Of a DNA stretch of 64,000 bases, positions 59,557-64,000 are shown in pieces; within the stretch, counting starts at the first letter, position 1; each line of letters opens with the position of its first letter. The notes below the pieces were generated by a model. That model was not told where the DNA came from. It worked only from the letters and a program-made list of their open reading frames with translations, and did no database searches. The translations under genes and the position numbers were made by a program. The DNA is from Mactromeris polynyma. Its lineage: Eukaryota; Mollusca; Bivalvia; Venerida; Mactridae. The stretch lies in NCBI GenBank assembly GCA_032209605.1, contig JASFXZ010000005.1, forward strand, positions 32,352,905-32,416,904. The letters run 5' to 3'.

Positions 59557-60764
59557 TGTTTTAGTAATGTATAGGCCTAATATCAGTAATTAAAACGTTT
59601 TCCTTTTAAAATATATCGGGAATTACTTGTAGATAAAATATTTTTATTTCACTTACACGTTATATTGGCTTAAAATTAATTGCATTACCCCATAAGGTAC
59701 CTCAATACACATGGTTAAGCGCGCGCTTGCATTCTAATTTTTATTTTCAAGCGTCTGATCTCATGGACTTTATCGAACTGAATTTTGCTCAAACTTTAAA
59801 AAATCTATCGTTTTGAATATTAATACTAGCACACATGTAATCTGTTCAATAATTATTGAATCATGTGTGAAGATCAATTGGTAATTTCTAGTTTCTTGCA
59901 GACATTAAGAGATAAAAGTTTTCGTGTCGAGCCGTCAGCGAAAATGGTCACGAGGCGCATGAAGGGGAAAACGTCATATACCCTGTCAGCGCCGTGTATA
60001 TAGAATCCTATACGCGAGCCTTTAACCAATGAAATTACTGGATTTTTCTTTGCAGTATTATAATTTTTCATATCAAAGATAATTGGAAACAAATTATGAT
60101 TGTCTACTGGTGAAAGAGCTGGTTAGGATGCTACTATTTAAGATTTTACTTACGTCGTTATAAATAAAAAGCGTAACAAAATAATAATCAGGAAAAATAC
60201 CTTGGAAAAAATAATATATAACAAACTAAGATATACACAATGTAGGCCTATATACATGTTTATAATACTGCAAAGAAAAATCCAGTAATTTCATTGGTTA
60301 AAGGCTCGCGTATAGGATTCTATATACACGGCGCTGACAGGGTATATTACGTTTTTCCCTTCATGCGCCTCGTGACAATTTTTGCTGACAGCTCGACTCG
60401 AAAACTTTTATCTCTTGATATCCGCAAGTTACTAGAAATTGACAATTGATATTTACACATGATTCAATAAATATTGAACAGAGTACATGTGTGCTAGTAT
60501 AAATATTCAAAACGATAGATTTTTTAAGGTTTGAGCCAAATTCAGTTCGATAAAGTCCATGAGATCAGACGCTTGAAAATAAAAATTAGAGTGCAAGCGC
60601 GCGCTTAACCATGTGTATTGAGGTACCTTACGGGGTAATGCAATTAATTTTCAGGCATTATAACGTGTGAGTGAAATAAAAGAAATTTGATCTACAACAA
60701 GTAATTCCCGATATATTTTTAAAGGAATACGTTTTAATAACTGATATTTTACAAAACTAAAACA
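59557..60764. repeat. Large inverted repeat, ~505-bp arms, 196-bp spacer
   Basis: 59,557-60,063 pairs with 60,260-60,764. The spacer (60,064-60,259) is host segment H, not a loop of the element, so these are two copies of one element in opposite orientation. Both arms contain CAAGCGCGCGCTTAACCATG (either strand) and an AGGGTATAT motif. No coding frame. Confidence 0.88.
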
Positions 60765-60898
60765 CTCTAAACAATTTTATGAACCCAAAACACCAAAAAT
60801 ACACAGATCTAATTATTAGATCTAGAGAGCTAGGCATCGAAACATTGCTTGTTTAACTAAATTCGTATGAAAACACGGAATTGCAGTATTATAAATTC

Positions 60899-61035
60899 GT
60901 TATACAGGTTGCCGACAGGGTATATGGTGAAATATAACCAGTCTGCGATTCATATAACCCTCGGCTAACGCCTCGGGTTATATGGCACACAAACTGGTTA
61001 TATTCCCCCATATACCCTGTCAAGAACCTGTATAA
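60899..61035. mobile_element. Palindromic MITE (TTATACAGGTT ends)
   Basis: TTATACAGGTTGCCGACAGG pairs with CTGTCAAGAACCTGTATAA. The inner stem ATATAACCAGT pairs with ACTGGTTATAT. The arms share GACAGGGTATATG with the neighbouring large inverted repeat. Confidence 0.7.
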
Positions 61036-62060
61036 CTAATAATATATAATTAGCATTAATTGTAATTGTATTATGAAAGTAAAATTGCAAATTATTTCTC
61101 TAAGAGATTTCTATGCCATGTTCTTTTTGTGTTTTACTTTCTTAAGCTGCTCTTGTTTTTTTGTGTTTATTGGGTCTGTCATATGAAAACTATTCAGTTT
61201 AATCTTTTATTTTCAGAAATTTAGACGTGATAGACCGTTCTTTTTTCGTTTAAATTGTTCCACATATATTGTGAGTCCTTGCCATAAGATATTGCAAATG
61301 GTCAAACGCTAAATACAGTCGATAATATCTCGTATGCTTTTATGTATCATCAAAATTGCAAGTATTCGTCTATTATGTTAAAAAATAGGTGTTTTAAAAT
61401 AACAACTAAGAAAACAGAGTATATATATTGATTAATAAAACCTCAATAATAAGACCACTTTTGGGACTTCTTATTTAGGTGGTCTTAAATTGAGGTTGAA
61501 TAAAGAGCAAACTCTCGAAAATGGATTTGAAACTATGTTCTTATTTTTTAGATGGTCTCATTATTGAGGTGGTCTTTAAGTGAGGTTTTACTGTAATTGT
61601 ATTGGCTAAAACGTAACAGCGAAACGCGCTGTCTACACTTCCTTTTTTGACTCATCATATTTTGGTTACTGATTAAAATCAAGGAACAATGACTTCGTCC
61701 TTTGAAAGCATGTTGTAAAGAATACCGCACAATATGTAAAGTTTGGATATACCCTTTATCTTCAGAAATCGCAAATATAACAAGTATAAATGTAAACAGG
61801 TTGGTGTATCGTATTTGGTTTATGAAACACACACCGCGGGATCGTCGATATTTTGTTTGGGTTTTATTATGTTTTGTATAAATAACAATTACATGCAGTC
61901 TACTTTATGCCTTTATAGTGGTTTTGTTCAGACAGTTTAAATACAAGGACAACGTTTCTAGTTCATTCAGGGTAAAAAAGTAGGACGAATTCTTTCAAAT
62001 GTGACGACGAGTAGACAATATCTAGTTTCTTTTCAAAAATTGGCGTTTTACGCAATTTAA
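61036..62060. repeat. Host segment H, copy 2 (uninterrupted)
   Basis: Aligns with 39,700-40,001, 41,427-42,199 and 43,695-43,830. It provides the empty sites of the foldback element (61,331) and the LINE (about 61,909). No gene. Confidence 0.8.
61436..61595. mobile_element. pogo/Tigger-like MITE in second host segment
   Basis: AATAAAACCTCAATAATAAG to GTGAGGTTTTACTGTA; orthologous in position to 41,735-41,916. Confidence 0.65.
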
Positions 62061-62977
62061 TATATTTAGGATTATATATAAACAGGTATTCAGTATCTTA
62101 AATCATGCCCGATGCTCGTCACTATATTGGAAGTAAAATTCATTTGCTGCAATTATGATTACCTGAGGTTAAATCAAGATGAAAATTGATCAGCCTTTTT
62201 GATGTTGCAGTTTAATATTTCAAAGCTGTATACAATCTTAAAGTGGGAAGAAAATACCTAACTGTATTTTCATTTGATAACAGCAAGTAGTGTGTATTCG
62301 ACAGCTACTCTCCTGTTGAATTCCGCGGGCAATTCTGCTTCGATGTATAAGTCAAGATGTCCCAAATGTTTTACTGAAGACTTTTGAGTCAATCGGTATC
62401 TAGTATCCTTACGTAAGCTACATGATATGTCGTGAAACAAATAGGGCCCGAGGTATACCGACTGACTTTTGAGCCTAATATATATTCCGAACATCTCCAT
62501 CTAAGCTTCACTGAAACGAAGGAGTTGCTATGATGATCCAAATGTGAAGGAAAAGTATTCACATACATAGACAAGTTTAAAAGTTATTATGAATTAAGAA
62601 TCAAATGAAAAAAGCAACACTGACGAATGTCTCGAAAACAATCGGTAATGACAAAAATAGATATAATATTGAATAGACCGCATTGGTCTTATTTTGTTGT
62701 TGTAACTGGCTATAGATGACGTTTATAATCGTTCTCAGGCAATAAATAGTACCACTCCGACTACATGCATGTGCTTTAATTTAATTCGCTATAGATATCA
62801 TTATTTAAGAAATTGTATTCATATAATAGTTCGTGCTTATCTTTCACGTAAATTCGATTATCTAAGTTAAGAGTTGTTGAAAAATGTAGAATGGAGGGAT
62901 ATTTGTAAATAAAGAGAATAAATGATATGAAGCGCACATTTAAAGATTTCACTGAGTTTCTTAAATATGCATTATTG
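62061..62977. other. Stretch without a supported feature
   Basis: AT-rich, with no exon, hairpin or recognisable repeat. Confidence 0.5.
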
Positions 62978-64000
62978 CCAAACCAACCAGTTAAGTGAAA
63001 ACATTACATTAATCAGACATTCACTACATGAGTATACACATACATATAAACAATATACATGGATCATTGGCAAAACACTTAGCAAAGTGAAAACATTACA
63101 TTAATCAGACATTCACTACATGAGTATACACATACATATAAACAACATACATGGATCATTGGCATAACACTTAGCAAAGTGAACTCATAACATTAATCAG
63201 ACATTCACTACATGCGTATACACATACATATAAACAGCATACATGGATCATTGGCAAAACAGTTAGCAAAGTGAACACATAACATTAATCGGACATTCAC
63301 TACATGAGTATACACACACATATAAACAGCATACATGGATCATTGGCAAAACAGTTAGCAAAGTGAACACATTACATTAATCAGACATTCACTACATGAG
63401 TATACACACACATATAAACAATATACATGCATCATTGGCAAACCAACCAGTTAAGTGAAAACATTACATTAATCAGACATTCACTACATGAGTATACACA
63501 CACATATAAACAATATACATGCATCATTGGCATAACACTTAGCAAAGTGAAAACATTACATTAATCAGACATTCACTACATGAGTATACACACACATATA
63601 AACAATATACATGCATCATTGGCATAACACTTAGCAAAGTGAAAACATTACATTAATCAGACATTCACTACATGCGTATACACATACATATAAACAATAT
63701 ACGTGCATCATTGCCAAACCAACCAGTTAAGTGAAAACATTACATTAATCAGACATTCCCTACATGAGTATACACACACATATAAACAATATACATGCAT
63801 CATTGGCATAACACTTAGCAAAGTGAACACATAACATTAATCAGACATTCACTACATGAGTATACACACACATATAAACAACATACATGGATCATTGGCA
63901 AAACAGTTAGCAAAGTGAACACATACATTAATCAGACATTCACTACATGCATCATTGGCAAAACAATTAGCAAAGTGAACTCATAACATTACTCAGACAT
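62978..64000. repeat. 92-bp satellite, at least 11 units, runs off the window
   Basis: Units begin GTGAAAACATTACATTAATC (62,995, 63,087 and on). Two joint variants, AACCAACCAGTTAA and ACACTTAGCAAA, alternate irregularly. The last units show a deletion (about 63,930-63,960). Confidence 0.93.

Overview
This window is animal (metazoan) genomic DNA: AT-rich, with short coding exons split by GT-AG introns, no operons, and a very high load of non-autonomous DNA transposons, LINE, DIRS and SINE-like debris and minisatellites. The only clearly recognisable gene encodes a temptin-like module. Temptin is known as a water-borne attractant of the sea hare Aplysia, so a mollusc, perhaps a bivalve, is the likely source. 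That is an inference from gene content.

The main content is a tandem segmental duplication. Unit 1 covers about 1-17,670 and is cut by the left window edge. Unit 2 covers about 24,676-39,074. Each unit carries one intact minus-strand gene of eleven coding exons. The predicted secreted protein (554 and 556 residues) joins an N-terminal temptin-like domain with an EF-hand loop to a copper type II, ascorbate-dependent monooxygenase core (PHM/DBH/MOXD1 family), followed by a Cys-containing tail and a C-terminal hydrophobic segment typical of a GPI signal. All six expected copper ligands are present. Exon 1 is only 14 nt long and sits in an 850-bp, TATA-containing block found three times: 18,113-18,970, 44,943-45,795 and 47,421-48,115. 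Copy 1 uses a 726-bp intron 1. In copy 2 intron 1 has grown to 6.2 kb or more by insertion of a foldback element and a LINE. A third, broken gene copy survives as part of exon 10 at 59,267-59,325, butted against a 3.1-kb minisatellite.

Between the units (19.6-24.7 kb) lie a decayed DIRS-type retroelement and the 3' exons of an unidentified plus-strand gene, which ends at 23,947.

From 39 to 62 kb the sequence is mostly repeats. A host segment occurs in three copies (39.2-44 kb, 51.0-51.8 kb, 60.1-62.1 kb). It is interrupted by a 1,413-bp foldback element made almost wholly of minisatellites and by a 5'-truncated LINE. Other items are a 74-bp tandem array attached to a tRNA-like SINE head, the 42-bp minisatellite, a 0.5-kb-arm inverted repeat, and a 92-bp satellite that runs off the right edge.

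Because the two units are paralogous, each serves as the empty-site control for insertions in the other. Many elements and their target-site duplications can therefore be read directly from this one window.
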